Positions 36,641 to 46,455 of a stretch of 64,000 nucleotides of DNA are shown here, piece after piece (positions within the stretch are counted from its first letter, which is position 1; each line of letters opens with the position of its first letter). Made by a program: the position numbers and the translations under genes. The notes under the pieces are model-generated. The model had not been told where the DNA came from, searched no databases, and was given only the letters and a program-made list of their open reading frames with translations. This stretch comes from Virgibacillus chiguensis (GTDB taxonomy: Bacteria > Bacillota > Bacilli > Bacillales > Amphibacillaceae), in contig NZ_FQXD01000013.1 of NCBI RefSeq assembly GCF_900129865.1, positions 1 to 64,000 of the forward strand, written 5' to 3'.

Positions 36641-38225
36641 TTTTGTTCCTCCATTTGAACGGAAATTCGATACGAAAAGTACTTCCTCGTCCCGTTTTTG
36701 CTTGGACATCGACAAGTCCATGATACTGCTTTACAATGGATTGAATGGCGTCCAATCCATAGCCTCTGTTCTCTCCTTTTGTAGAATAACCGCGTTCGAA
36801 TATTTTAGGTAATACATGTTTTTCTATGCCCGATCCTGTGTCTTGTACTTCAAACATAATTACTTCTTCAGCTTCATCATATTTCAGAAAAAGGGTTACT
36901 TGCTTTTTAGAGTTGTTTAATACAGCTTCTTTTGCATTGTCAATAAGAATACCCATAGAGAGTAGTAAGTCATGAAGCATATCGCCGATTTTTATCGCTG
37001 GAAAATAGGAGTCTTCATCAATGATTAATGTAACACCTTGTTCGTCGAGCTCACTTGTTTTCCCAAGTAAAAAACCTGCTATTGCTGAGCTTTTTATTTT
37101 ATCCGTTACAAAACCCATTTCACGATGATAATTATGATTAAGGACACGTACAAAATGGTGCACATCTTCATACTTTTCTAGTTCAATCAAACCTAAAATA
37201 GTGTGGAGTTGATTCATAAACTTATGGTTTTGCGCACGTAAAGAATCAATGTATTGTTCCGTCCCGCTTAACTCTCGAATTAGATGTTGTAGCTCAGATT
37301 GATCATATAAAGTTGCTACCACTCCATAGATGCTCTTATCAATGTAAATGAGTTGCACATTGACGATAAATTCATAATGGTTAATAACTGTTACTCGGTT
37401 AGCGATCGGTTTCTCTGTTTTAAATACATCGTCAAATATTAAGGAAAAAAGCGTATCATTAAGGTATCCATTGGAAATTGCTTTTGTTGCAACTTCTGTT
37501 TTATTGAGTAGCTTATTAAAATTAACATTTTGTAATAATACCTTGCGCTTAGGAGAAACAGCAATAATTGCTTCACTAACAGAGTCAATAATAATTTCTT
37601 TCTCTTTCATATGAGCAACAATTTGTTTAGGTTCAAGTCCTAATAGCACTTTTTTTAAATATCTTGCTAAGTAAAGCGCGCCTATGATACCTACTAATAG
37701 ACCAACTCCGAGGCCGACATATAAATTTTTCCGCGCATTCCATAATTCATCATTAATAGTTTGTTGCACATACCCTACGCAAACAATTCCAATCTGTTCC
37801 CCTTCGTCATTCCAAATCGGTGTAAAAAAGCGTGTTCCTTCTCCAAGGATTCCTATATGTCTAGAATAATGCTCTGTACCATTCAATGATCTACTTGCAT
37901 CTTCAATATTAGAAAATGTGCCACCAATTACACTTTCATCTGGATGCGACTTTCGAGTAAGTTCATTATCTAAAACAACAACAAAGCTGACGCCAGTTGC
38001 ATTCATCACTTTATTTGCATAGTTTTGAATAGTAGCGTCTGACGGAGAACCTTCCACTTTGTCTATCACACGTGTATCTTTAGCGACCATTCTAGCAACA
38101 TTTTTAATTTTATTTTGCACTGCTCGATGTTCTCTCTCCAATACATAGTCATCTAAAAGAATGGCAGAAGCAATAAGCGAGGCTATGACAGAGATTAAAA
38201 CGAGCAAGGTAGTCATTTTCTTCAA
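36618..38225 (-). CDS. CitA/DcuS-type sensor histidine kinase
   Basis: 535 residues. TM1 (TLLVLISVIASLIASAILL) is followed by a ~140-residue extracellular sensor with a single-Cache carboxylate fold (FFTPIWNDEGEQIGIVCVGYV) and TM2 (VGLGVGLLVGIIGALYLA). Then come a PAS segment, the SpoOB-like histidine region (AQNHKFMNQLHTILGL, His334) and an ATPase domain (DNAKEAVLN, DTGSGI, GYGLDAIQ). The TTG at 38225 is uncertain: the frame stays open upstream through LDNIKDKWLAKLS. Expected to sense an external di- or tricarboxylate or hydroxyacid. Confidence 0.92.
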   Translation of the reverse strand: MKKMTTLLVLISVIASLIASAILLDDYVLEREHRAVQNKIKNVARMVAKDTRVIDKVEGSPSDATIQNYANKVMNATGVSFVVVLDNELTRKSHPDESVIGGTFSNIEDASRSLNGTEHYSRHIGILGEGTRFFTPIWNDEGEQIGIVCVGYVQQTINDELWNARKNLYVGLGVGLLVGIIGALYLARYLKKVLLGLEPKQIVAHMKEKEIIIDSVSEAIIAVSPKRKVLLQNVNFNKLLNKTEVATKAISNGYLNDTLFSLIFDDVFKTEKPIANRVTVINHYEFIVNVQLIYIDKSIYGVVATLYDQSELQHLIRELSGTEQYIDSLRAQNHKFMNQLHTILGLIELEKYEDVHHFVRVLNHNYHREMGFVTDKIKSSAIAGFLLGKTSELDEQGVTLIIDEDSYFPAIKIGDMLHDLLLSMGILIDNAKEAVLNNSKKQVTLFLKYDEAEEVIMFEVQDTGSGIEKHVLPKIFERGYSTKGENRGYGLDAIQSIVKQYHGLVDVQAKTGRGSTFRIEFPFKWRNKNDESNDR

Positions 38226-38815
38226 TGAAAGTTTTGCCAGCCATTTATCTTTAATGTTGTCCAGATCCCTTCTGTTTTTTCTGTTCTTTATTGTAGCAGG
38301 ATTGCATCCTCACTTCCAATAGTATGTGAGAAAATGAGCCTGAAAAGTAGCTTAAGAATTTTTTGCACAAAATCCAAGTATTAGTACAAATGTGGTTCGT
38401 TAAGAGTTGGTGGCATAAAAAATAAAGAGGGAGTTGGTAACATTTGTTAGTCTCTGTAACGAGAATAGGAAACAAGTGCTCCATATAAGAAGGGAAGAGA
38501 AAATATGCTTTTCATCTAGTTCATGCACCTGATCATAAGTGGTTAAGTCATAAAGATAGTTGAGACTAAGGAGTGTGTTATACAGATTATTGGACTTGGT
38601 TGAAGATCAGATCCCATTGTTTGTTGTTTAATTGATGCAAAACTTAATTTAAAAGAAGATACTATGGTGTGATATGTATAAAAATGTTGGTTTTAACTAC
38701 GTAGCGCGATATTCGTTCATAGAAATGGTGATACAGAAACTGCGTATAGTGTCATGACCAAAGAAATATGGCGAAATTGACAAGTATTATATCGATTACG
38801 ATTTCCTACGAATAC
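38226..38815. other. Gene-free stretch between the kinase and tRNA-Val
   Basis: AT-rich, with no protein-like frame and neither repeat family found. The kinase promoter should lie near 38290 on the minus strand (TACAAT seen there). Confidence 0.45.
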
Positions 38816-38844
38816 TTGCAATATCACACGTTCTTATGTATAAT
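38816..38844 (+). promoter_or_regulatory. Promoter of tRNA-Val
   Basis: TTGCAA (38816-38821), 17-base spacer, TATAAT (38839-38844), about 28 bases before the mature tRNA 5' end. Confidence 0.8.
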
Positions 38845-38872
38845 AATTATTGTCGCTTTTAATTGATTCTAT

Positions 38873-38945
38873 GATTCCGTAGCTCAGCTGGGAGAGCGCC
38901 ACCTTGACAGGGTGGAGGTCGTTGGTTCGAGCCCAATCGGAATCA
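38873..38945 (+). tRNA. tRNA-Val (anticodon GAC)
   Basis: Cloverleaf by eye: acceptor GATTCCG/CGGAATC, D arm TAGCTCAGCTGGGAGAGC, anticodon stem CCACC/GGTGG around loop TTGACAG (anticodon GAC, valine), T arm GTTGG-TTCGAGC-CCAAT and discriminator A. CCA is not encoded. A single-gene unit with its own promoter and terminator. Confidence 0.93.
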
Positions 38946-38953
38946 TACCTGAG

Positions 38954-38985
38954 AACGCTTGGTACGAAGGTATCGAGCGTTTTTT
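38954..38985 (+). terminator. tRNA-Val terminator
   Basis: AACGCT..GTAC-GAAG-GTAT..AGCGTT followed by TTTTTG. Confidence 0.8.
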
Positions 38986-39128
38986 GTATGCTATAGTTTA
39001 TCTTTTTTCCATAGAATTAAATAATAACCTACCTTGATCTTATCACTTTGTAAGTTTTAACTAAATGGCATGATTAGGTGAAACGAACATCGGAAAAGAT
39101 TTCAAATATGAAATAATGGAGGTAAGTG

Positions 39129-39620
39129 ATGGAGAAATCAATAAAATTAACTAATACCTTACTGTCGTATATGGGAGAGCATGAAATTACATCCATAACG
39201 GAGGAAAAACAGAATTCTGAATATAAAGGGTTTAGTTTTAGTGTGTATGAACATACATACCGGAGTCGTTTGGCTAAATTAACCGCAAAGAAAAAGGGGT
39301 ATTTTGTAGCGTTTTGGGAAAAAGATATAAATAATCACAATCAAGCTTATTCTTATGATGAAAGTCCTAACAAGATCGTTATTTCGGTAATAGATGGTGA
39401 ACGGAAGGGTCAATTCATTTTTCCAAAATTAGTATTACTTCAAAAAGGTGTGTTGCGTAGTGAAACGTCCAAAGGAAAAATGGCAATGCGAGTTTACCCC
39501 TCTTGGGAGCAGGAGCTAAATAGCTCTGCGGAAAAATCTCAAAAATGGCAAATGAAATATTTTATTGATGTTTCAAAAGCAGTGGATATTGCAAGACTAA
39601 CAGATTTGTATTTCTCTTAA
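39129..39620 (+). CDS. MepB-like protein
   Basis: 163 residues from the ATG at 39129 with GGAGG six bases upstream. KGFSFSVYEHTYRSRLAKLTAKKKGYFVAFWEKD and GQFIFPKLVLLQKGVL, then KMAMRVYPSW, are conserved in the MepB family. That family is named from the Staphylococcus mepRAB efflux locus, where the role of MepB is not established. No efflux pump or MarR regulator is adjacent here. Soluble, probably cytoplasmic. Stand-alone gene. Confidence 0.82.
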   Translation: MEKSIKLTNTLLSYMGEHEITSITEEKQNSEYKGFSFSVYEHTYRSRLAKLTAKKKGYFVAFWEKDINNHNQAYSYDESPNKIVISVIDGERKGQFIFPKLVLLQKGVLRSETSKGKMAMRVYPSWEQELNSSAEKSQKWQMKYFIDVSKAVDIARLTDLYFS

Positions 39621-39772
39621 AATGTTAGTAAATTAAACTGCTCCGTCACGTATTGTATTTTAAAAAAATTTAGCGGCGACAAGCAACGTAAACAAATATA
39701 AAACACTACCACTTAGACATAAATAGCAACCAGAGGGGATAGAATATGTATTCCCTCTGATTGAATTGCTCG

Positions 39773-41899
39773 TTATTCCTCGTCTTCTTTAACCATGTAA
39801 GCTCTTTTGAATAGCTCCATTTGACTATCTATTTTCGGGGCTTCGTCTGGCTTTTCTACATAATGATATATGCCATTTTGATCTTGCATGCGAGCTTTTA
39901 CATTGTCATTACTTATAATTTGCAATATTTCGTATAATCTCTGTTTTATGTTGCCATCAATAATTGGAAAAAGTAGCTCTACACGTTTCTCCATATTTCT
40001 CGTCATCAAATCGGCAGAAGAAAGATACATCTTGCTATTTTGATGATGATGAAAATAATATATGCGAGTATGTTCCAGAAAACGACCTACAATACTAATG
40101 ACGCGTATATTTTCGCTGACACCTGGTATTTGTGGGCGTAAGCAACAAATACCACGAACGATTAGATCAATGTTAACTCCAGCACAGGAAGCTTCATACA
40201 TTTTCATAATCAAATCTTTATCCGTTAAAGAATTCATTTTAAAAATAATATATCCATCCCCGTATTTCTTATGGTTCTCCATTTCTATATCTATATCGGA
40301 CAAAAAATCTGTTTTCATATCAAATGGGGCCATGGATAATTGATGAAACAATGGTTTTTCTGCATAGCCACTTAAGTAATTGAAGAAGTTATTTGCATCA
40401 ATACCAAATTCGCGCTTGGACGTAATAATCCCCATATCTGTATAAATTTTAGCGGTTTGATCATTATAATTTCCTGTGCCCAAATGAACAAATTGTTCAA
40501 TTTGATTATTTCTTCTTCTCACCACGAGTGTAATTTTACTATGTGTTTTTAAATAAGTCATACCGTAAATAACATGACATCCGGCTTTTTCCAATTCCTT
40601 TGCCCACTGGACGTTATTTTCTTCATCAAAGCGCGCTTTTAATTCAACGAGCACGGTAACTTGCTTTCCTTGTTCTGCAGCTCTTTTTAAACCTTCTATA
40701 ACAGGTGAATCTCCGCTTACTCTATACAATGTTTGTTTAATTGCTAATACGTCAGGGTCATCAGCTGCATCGGATACAAAATCGACGATTGGTTCGAAGG
40801 ATTCATAAGGATGGTGAAAAAATAAATCCCGTTCTTTTGCTAACTCAAACAAATCTTCAGAATCTCCCATATCCTGCGGTGGTTGGGGGATTAATGTTTC
40901 ATACACTAAATGCTCATGCGTAGGTTCAAGGGACTTGTGAAAACTGAATAAAAAGGTCAAATCGATGGGACCATCTATTTCGTACACATCTTTATAATGA
41001 ATCTCCAATACGGACAACAGAAAATTTAACATGTTAGGGTCATATTGTTTTCGTTTCACTTCTAGTCGAACAGCGGCTCCCCATTTTCGCTTTTTCAATT
41101 CTTTTTCAATTTCTTTTAATAAATCTCGAGCTCCTTCTTCATGAATTGTCATATCAGCGTTCCGGGTAATTCGAAATTCTGTTACAGAGATAACTTTATA
41201 ACCGGCAAATAATTTGTAAATGAAATGGCTAATAATGTCTTCAAGCATAATAAAATAGGTGATGTTAGAATATGGAATATCTATCTTAATAAAACGTTTT
41301 AATACGGAAGGCACTTGAACAATAGCAGTTTTAACAACTTCTTCAAGTTCCACAATATCATTTTTAGCACGTTCATCTTCTAATAATACGGCAAGATTAA
41401 TGCTTTTATTTGCCAACATAGGGAATGGGCGATAGGCATCCACTGCCATAGGGGTTAACACAGGGAAGACTTGATCATCAAAGTATCGTTCCATGTTTAA
41501 CTGCATTTGTTGATCGAGGTCATCCATAGTTAGGAATGTAATGTTTTCATCTGCTAACATTGGCACTAGCACATGCTTGAAAGTAGAGGATTGCATGTCA
41601 ATTAGCTGGTGGTTTTTCTTGGAAATAGCTGCAAGCTGTTCTTTTGGTGTTAAGCCTGCTTTATTTTCAGGTTTGTTAAATCCAGCCTCTACTTGATCTT
41701 TTAGTCCTGCAACACGAACCATAAAAAACTCATCTAAATTGGAACTGAATATAGCTAAAAATTTACATCGTTCTAGCAAGGGGTTACGCTGATCCAACGC
41801 TTCTTGTAACACACGTTCATTAAATGCTAGCCAACTAAGTTCGCGGTTGTTATAATATTTAGGATCTCCTAGGCGTTTTCTGTTTTCGTTCAATTGCAT
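39773..41899 (-). CDS. ppk: Polyphosphate kinase 1
   Basis: 708 residues from the ATG at 41899, giving MQLNENRKRLGDPKYYNNRELSWLAFN, the standard PPK1 opening; AAGGAG is close upstream. Reversibly polymerises ATP gamma-phosphate into polyphosphate. The phospholipase-D-like catalytic half has the two active histidines in YLKTHSKITLV and FVHLGTGNYND. VLVELKARFDEENNV binds phosphate. Transcribed in the same direction as ppx but separated from it by a strong terminator. Confidence 0.96.
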   Translation of the reverse strand: MQLNENRKRLGDPKYYNNRELSWLAFNERVLQEALDQRNPLLERCKFLAIFSSNLDEFFMVRVAGLKDQVEAGFNKPENKAGLTPKEQLAAISKKNHQLIDMQSSTFKHVLVPMLADENITFLTMDDLDQQMQLNMERYFDDQVFPVLTPMAVDAYRPFPMLANKSINLAVLLEDERAKNDIVELEEVVKTAIVQVPSVLKRFIKIDIPYSNITYFIMLEDIISHFIYKLFAGYKVISVTEFRITRNADMTIHEEGARDLLKEIEKELKKRKWGAAVRLEVKRKQYDPNMLNFLLSVLEIHYKDVYEIDGPIDLTFLFSFHKSLEPTHEHLVYETLIPQPPQDMGDSEDLFELAKERDLFFHHPYESFEPIVDFVSDAADDPDVLAIKQTLYRVSGDSPVIEGLKRAAEQGKQVTVLVELKARFDEENNVQWAKELEKAGCHVIYGMTYLKTHSKITLVVRRRNNQIEQFVHLGTGNYNDQTAKIYTDMGIITSKREFGIDANNFFNYLSGYAEKPLFHQLSMAPFDMKTDFLSDIDIEMENHKKYGDGYIIFKMNSLTDKDLIMKMYEASCAGVNIDLIVRGICCLRPQIPGVSENIRVISIVGRFLEHTRIYYFHHHQNSKMYLSSADLMTRNMEKRVELLFPIIDGNIKQRLYEILQIISNDNVKARMQDQNGIYHYVEKPDEAPKIDSQMELFKRAYMVKEDEE

Positions 41900-42200
41900 T
41901 CTCTCCTTACCCCTATACGATTTCTTCATTTTCCATCCTACATTATAAGTATTAAGGAATTGTAAATTTATATTCAAGTTTCTTTAAAGATTTTCGTTTT
42001 GCGTTTTGCGACGTACGATATTGGAAAAGTTTCGAATAGTAGTCGTTGTATTTGGAGCAACAGAAGTTAAAATCTGTGTTAATGTGGGTGAAGTTCTTTG
42101 CTGTATTATAGGGTAAGCATAGTTTTTAGGGGATAGTTTAAGCATAATGACGCGTTCCATCGTAATAAAAACTTGGCGACAATAGATAAAATGGGACAAT

Positions 42201-42254
42201 AAAAAACACCTTCGAAATGATATAATTAAATCAATACAAATCGGAGGTGTTTTT
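42201..42254 (-). terminator. ppx terminator
   Basis: AAAAACACCTTCG pairs with CGGAGGTGTTTTT across a 27-base loop, with T runs on both sides. It separates ppx from ppk. Fragments of family B flank it (AAAAACTTGGCGACAA on one side, GAGTTTTTCTAA on the other). Confidence 0.75.
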
Positions 42255-42311
42255 GCGTGGGCAAAACCGAGTTTTTCTAATATTGTAGTTAAAACAATTC
42301 CATTTCATTTA

Positions 42312-43844
42312 TTATTGCTGATAGCAAAAGCAAACGTTAATATTTCTGTGAAGTGCTTTTTCCAAGTGTTTTTTTTGCTTTTCAACTTGATATGCTTCTG
42401 GCATCCAATCTTTGTCACAGTAAACATGAAAAGTAATCACTTCTTCATCAACAAGCATATCTATGTCTTTTACAATATTTCTCTTCGTCGAGTCAAAGCA
42501 GTACGCCAGTTTTAATAGAGCACCTATGGTCTGTAATTTTTTCTTTTCTTTCTTGACAAACCATTCTTTAAACGGTTCTAAATATTGTTTAAATTTATGC
42601 TTGCTTTTAAAAGATGCGACAAGTGCAATTTTTAATCGTTCTATATGCATAAGTCCATCTACGGTGCGATTTGCTAGAAGGTAAAAGGTGTGCTGGGAAG
42701 AAGACTCTGAATCAATGTACTTGCCAAGGTTGAATACATAGGCACCACGCTTTAATAATTCATAATCGATCTTTCCTATATAACCAAGCCCGCTATTGCG
42801 TAAGGCGTCAAAAATTTTTGTTGCAATGGTAATAACTTGGTGAACTTGCTTATAATTTATATTAAAATCAACAATTAATTCATTAAAACTCTCTTCACGT
42901 ACATTTGGAAATTTGGTGATGCCAAAATCACGCATAATTTGCTCATAAAATATTCCATCACGTAACCCTTTTCTACTTAGCATGAAACTTGTAGCCTCTA
43001 TATGCTCGTATAAAGTATGAAATACTTCAATAGCAGGCAAAATAATGTCTGCTCTATCTTTACTTAACCCTTCTACTTTTTGTAATTCTTTGAAAGGGAA
43101 CTTACGTAGGTGATTTTTAACATACCCTATGTCATTTTCTTGAATCCGATACTGATGTACGCCAGCTAATGGATATTTTTTTAATGCTTGGTCAATTTGA
43201 ATCATATTTCGGGCACTACCGCCAATACCGATTAAATGGACTTGTTTATTGTATAACCATGAAATGGAGGTGAATTGCTGCTGTAGATAGGTTTTAATTT
43301 GTTCCATTTCTCTTTCTGTTGGTACGTCGTGTTGGACAAACATTTGTTTCAGAGTCAAAGCACCAAAAGGCATGCTTTTAGAGTAAACTAATTGTCTATC
43401 TTTAAAATAAGTAAGTTCTGTACTTCCGCCACCAATATCAATGGTTATACCTTCGGAGACGGTTGTTGAATTGACAACGGCTAAATATCCGTAATAAGCT
43501 TCTTCTTCTTCTGAGAGAATTCGTGTATCATAACCGCTTTCTTGTACAATTCTTTGTATGATTTCTGCTTTATTTTCAGCTTGCCTAATTGTTGCAGTAG
43601 CGACACATATTATTTCATTTAATTCATATGTATCCGTTACTTCTTTAAAGCTACGTAAAATGTTAGCTAGTATTCCCATTCCTTCTTGGTTAAGATAATG
43701 ATTTTCTTCTAAGTAATTTCTAAGTCTGGCGACTGCCTTTACATTCTCAATTTCCTGAAAGCGACCGCTCTTTTCTTTAAGATAGATTACGAGACGAATG
43801 GTATTCGAACCAATATCAATAATTGCATACTTTTCTTCATTCAA
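42312..43844 (-). CDS. ppx: Exopolyphosphatase (Ppx/GppA family)
   Basis: 510 residues from a TTG at 43844, eight bases after AAAGGTG; the longer frame to 43925 has no site. ASKHA-fold motifs: AIIDIGSNTIRLVIY (phosphate 1), ITIDIGGGSTELTYF (phosphate 2) and IGIGGSARNM. The catalytic Glu is expected in the EEEAYYGYLAV region, and RADIILPAIEVF follows. A C-terminal HD-like helical domain follows. Releases phosphate from polyphosphate ends and may act on pppGpp. With ppk it forms a polyphosphate synthesis and turnover pair. Confidence 0.93.
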   Translation of the reverse strand: MNEEKYAIIDIGSNTIRLVIYLKEKSGRFQEIENVKAVARLRNYLEENHYLNQEGMGILANILRSFKEVTDTYELNEIICVATATIRQAENKAEIIQRIVQESGYDTRILSEEEEAYYGYLAVVNSTTVSEGITIDIGGGSTELTYFKDRQLVYSKSMPFGALTLKQMFVQHDVPTEREMEQIKTYLQQQFTSISWLYNKQVHLIGIGGSARNMIQIDQALKKYPLAGVHQYRIQENDIGYVKNHLRKFPFKELQKVEGLSKDRADIILPAIEVFHTLYEHIEATSFMLSRKGLRDGIFYEQIMRDFGITKFPNVREESFNELIVDFNINYKQVHQVITIATKIFDALRNSGLGYIGKIDYELLKRGAYVFNLGKYIDSESSSQHTFYLLANRTVDGLMHIERLKIALVASFKSKHKFKQYLEPFKEWFVKKEKKKLQTIGALLKLAYCFDSTKRNIVKDIDMLVDEEVITFHVYCDKDWMPEAYQVEKQKKHLEKALHRNINVCFCYQQ

Positions 43845-43972
43845 TGGGAACACACCTTTTGTCGTTAATGGTTTATTTCGTTCATTATAGCACAAGCTTT
43901 CCCATTTTGGTTTTACATGAAACATGCTGTCTTGCTACTTCTTAGTCTTGATTTGCCCATTGTTGTAGGTAA

Positions 43973-44923
43973 TTAATAACCTATTCTTCGCATATAATCT
44001 CTTAAAACGGTGTTAGAGTGCCTAAATAATTGCTTTTCTTGTTCTGAAAAATTTAGCTCAACAATGTCTTGGATACCGTTTCGGCTAATTTTTCCAGGCA
44101 CGCCAGTAGCTATACTTTTTTCTCCATACTCACCGTCTAATATGCAAGAAGCAGGTAAAGTTTGTTGGCTATCATTTAATATTTGGGTTGTAAAGTACGC
44201 TAACGCATTGCCTATTCCATAATATGTTGTCCCTTTTCGTTTTAAAATTTCAAAGCCAACGCGTTTCACTTTTTCTACCGTATCATCTAAATCAAGTTTG
44301 GTAGCTAGATGTGGCTTCTCATCCAATATTTCTAATAACGGTTTACCACCAATTGTGCAATGTGACCAAACAGCAAATTGGGAATCACCATGTTCACCCA
44401 TTGTATAAGCTTGTATACTTCGAACATCAATATCAAGTATCTGTGCTAAATATGTTTTGAGGCGGGAAGAGTCGATCGATGTACCTGTTCCAATCACTTG
44501 ATGACGTGGTAGGCCAGATAACTTCCAGATGTGATATGTAATAATATCCACAGGGTTTGTAGCAATTAAAAAAATGCCGTTAAACCCAGTCTTCATTATC
44601 CTGGGGATGGTATCATTCATTATATGCGCTCCGGTTTCCAATGTATCGAGTCGAGTTTGGTTCTCATTTGGTGGAGGGCCAGCACTAACAATAATAATGT
44701 CCACATCAGTTGTATCTTGAATAGAACCTGTATAAACTTTCGTCCGTGAAGGAAGAAAATCCATACAATGAATGAGGTCTAGTGATTCACCAACCGCTTT
44801 TTCTTGTTTCATATCGATCAATAGCAATTCGTCGCAAATACCTTGGTTTATAAGGGCATATGCCGTACTTGAACCGACAAAGCCAGTTCCTAAAATAGCA
44901 ACTTTACGTAGTAGTTTGTTCAT
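43973..44923 (-). CDS. ldh: L-lactate / L-2-hydroxyacid dehydrogenase family enzyme
   Basis: 316 residues. NAD motif VAILGTGFVGSSTAYAL, catalytic His in YTMGEHGDSQFAVW, Arg in SGLPRHQVIGTGTSIDSSRL, and NPVDI. The overall match is to bacterial L-LDH. The mobile specificity loop, usually AGANQKPGETRLDL with Gln102, reads AGPPPNENQTRLDT here, so Gln102 is replaced (Pro by simple alignment). This argues for a 2-keto-acid substrate other than pyruvate. I see no Rex site upstream. Ribosome site GGAG. Confidence 0.88.
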   Translation of the reverse strand: MNKLLRKVAILGTGFVGSSTAYALINQGICDELLLIDMKQEKAVGESLDLIHCMDFLPSRTKVYTGSIQDTTDVDIIIVSAGPPPNENQTRLDTLETGAHIMNDTIPRIMKTGFNGIFLIATNPVDIITYHIWKLSGLPRHQVIGTGTSIDSSRLKTYLAQILDIDVRSIQAYTMGEHGDSQFAVWSHCTIGGKPLLEILDEKPHLATKLDLDDTVEKVKRVGFEILKRKGTTYYGIGNALAYFTTQILNDSQQTLPASCILDGEYGEKSIATGVPGKISRNGIQDIVELNFSEQEKQLFRHSNTVLRDYMRRIGY

Positions 44924-45006
44924 CAGATCATCTCCTATAATTTAATTTCTATTTCATTAGCACAATGCTTTTTAATGTATAGGAAAAAATAAAATTAGGT
45001 GCTTGT

Positions 45007-45206
45007 GGTAATGAAATAACCGAATAGCCACTTAAAGCTATGGCCTAGCAACTAGGCGACTTTACTCCATTGCTCCATCATCGATTCGCCCTAAGAGAAA
45101 GGCCGACTAAAAACAGGCCTGCCCCTGTTTGAGTGGCATGATTTCTTTATTTCCATTGATTCTTTCCATTCGCTACGTTGCTAAACGGACACTTGCGCCT
45201 TTGTTC
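45007..45206 (+). repeat. Family A structured repeat, copy 4 (diverged)
   Basis: It keeps the most conserved blocks: CTAGCAACTAGGCGACTTTA, CTCCATTG, AGGCCGACTAAAAAC and CGCTACGTTGCTAAACGG. It differs elsewhere and is about 30 bases shorter; the CTCCTG/CAGGAG hairpin region reads GCCCCTGTTTGAG. It also has GGCCTGCCCCTG replacing GGGCTTGCCGG. Lies between ldh and the hydroxylase-like gene. The following 45207-45637 holds nothing recognisable. Confidence 0.75.
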
Positions 45207-45637
45207 TTTTCGCCGTAGCAAGTAAATAGCTTTTTAATAAAGAAAGTTATTGCCACAGTTAAGAAATAATTATGTCACTAAAAATAATGCTTCAGTAAAT
45301 GCATTCTATAAACAGGAAAGTATAGTTAGTTAATGGAAATGATGATTAAGTTTGATTATATAATTAATTTATTCTAATCGCAAATTGCGGAACTATTAAA
45401 ATGTTTAATGAAAACTCCGAGAGGTAAGAGATTATAAAAACAGGTGGAGCTATATAATTTAGAAAGAAGGTAATTCACCCTAACTTTTAATCTTCATCTA
45501 ACAATGTAGAGGATGAAAAGTATTGATCTTTTAAGAAACGAGAATGTATATGAGAATCGACAAACAAAAAAGGAGATGATAAAATATAGAAAAGTCAGAA
45601 TAAAAGGTTGTTTAATGATGCTTTAAGGGGGGAAATG

Positions 45638-46249
45638 ATGAAGAAATATGGGAGGCAATTTATTACGTTTCCAGACGTGACAGTAATGGTTATTATTTTT
45701 GCGGTCATGTTAGGGTTTACTATTCCGAATTTATACGATTGGAGGATTTGGGCTGCGATTGGTGTAGGTATGATGACATATGCAATTAGTGAATACATGA
45801 TACACCGGTTTTTATTTCATATTAAAAAACCGAAGAATCCATTCTTATTAAAGATAATTAAGCGCTTACATTATGATCACCACGTTGATCCTGATGATGT
45901 GAAATTGCTTTTCTTGCCACTCTGGTTTAGTTTACCTAACTTTATCATTTTAGTATTGATTTGCTATGCTATTACTAGCAATTTGAATTTGACAATGGGC
46001 TTTGCAACAGGTGTCATCGGATATTTCTTGTTTTACGAATGGAAACATTTTGTAGCTCACAAGCCAATTCAACCGGTAACAAAAATGGGGAAGCAAATTA
46101 AAAAATCACATCTTTGGCACCATTATAAAAACGAAAATTACTGGTTTGGTGTGACACATCGTGCGGTAGATAAAACGATGGGAACATACCGTGACCATAA
46201 AAAAGTAGAAAAAAGTGATACAGCGAGGGATTTAGAAAAGCGCGCATAA
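45638..46249 (+). CDS. Fatty-acid hydroxylase / sterol desaturase family membrane protein
   Basis: 203 residues from the ATG at 45638, behind AAGGGGGG. About four membrane helices. The di-iron histidine boxes are present in order: HRFLFH, HYDHH, HFVAHK and HLWHHYKNENYWFGVTHRAVD. Members are O2-dependent hydroxylases or desaturases of lipids (or carotenoids, as in CrtZ-like enzymes). The substrate is not apparent, and no pigment genes are nearby. Composition is normal for the window. Confidence 0.87.
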   Translation: MKKYGRQFITFPDVTVMVIIFAVMLGFTIPNLYDWRIWAAIGVGMMTYAISEYMIHRFLFHIKKPKNPFLLKIIKRLHYDHHVDPDDVKLLFLPLWFSLPNFIILVLICYAITSNLNLTMGFATGVIGYFLFYEWKHFVAHKPIQPVTKMGKQIKKSHLWHHYKNENYWFGVTHRAVDKTMGTYRDHKKVEKSDTARDLEKRA

Positions 46250-46417
46250 ACAACGAGAGCTATTTTGAAAGTTTACAGCTATTGATGTAAACGAATGCAG
46301 ATAATGGGACAGAAAAGCTTATAATATTGATCTATGAAAATAGTAAGTAGAGAAAGCTTTCTATAGTCTATGTAGTAGTTACTCTCTAAGGTTATACAAC
46401 GTCATTAATAAATGAAA

Positions 46418-46444
46418 AGGACTCATAACATAGGTTTGAGTCCT
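46418..46444 (-). terminator. Terminator of the hybrid kinase gene
   Basis: AGGACTCA/TGAGTCCT with an 11-base loop, followed on the minus strand by TTTTC. Confidence 0.6.
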
Positions 46445-46455
46445 GTTACAGTAAG

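Noticed and set aside
38251-38484. 77-codon minus-strand frame before tRNA-Val
   Set aside because: No ribosome site, Cys/His-rich random-looking composition.
38836-38852. PerR-like palindrome TATAATAATTAT
   Set aside because: It is mostly the -10 element of the tRNA-Val promoter and the outer positions do not match.
41984-42199. 71-codon minus-strand frame upstream of ppk (MSHFIYCRQVFITMERVIML...)
   Set aside because: Weak ribosome site and partly built from a family B repeat fragment; composition is plausible but nothing else supports it.
45576-45626. 16-codon possible leader peptide (MIKYRKVRIKG...) before the hydroxylase-like gene
   Set aside because: The AGGAG directly abuts the ATG, too close for initiation; probably chance.
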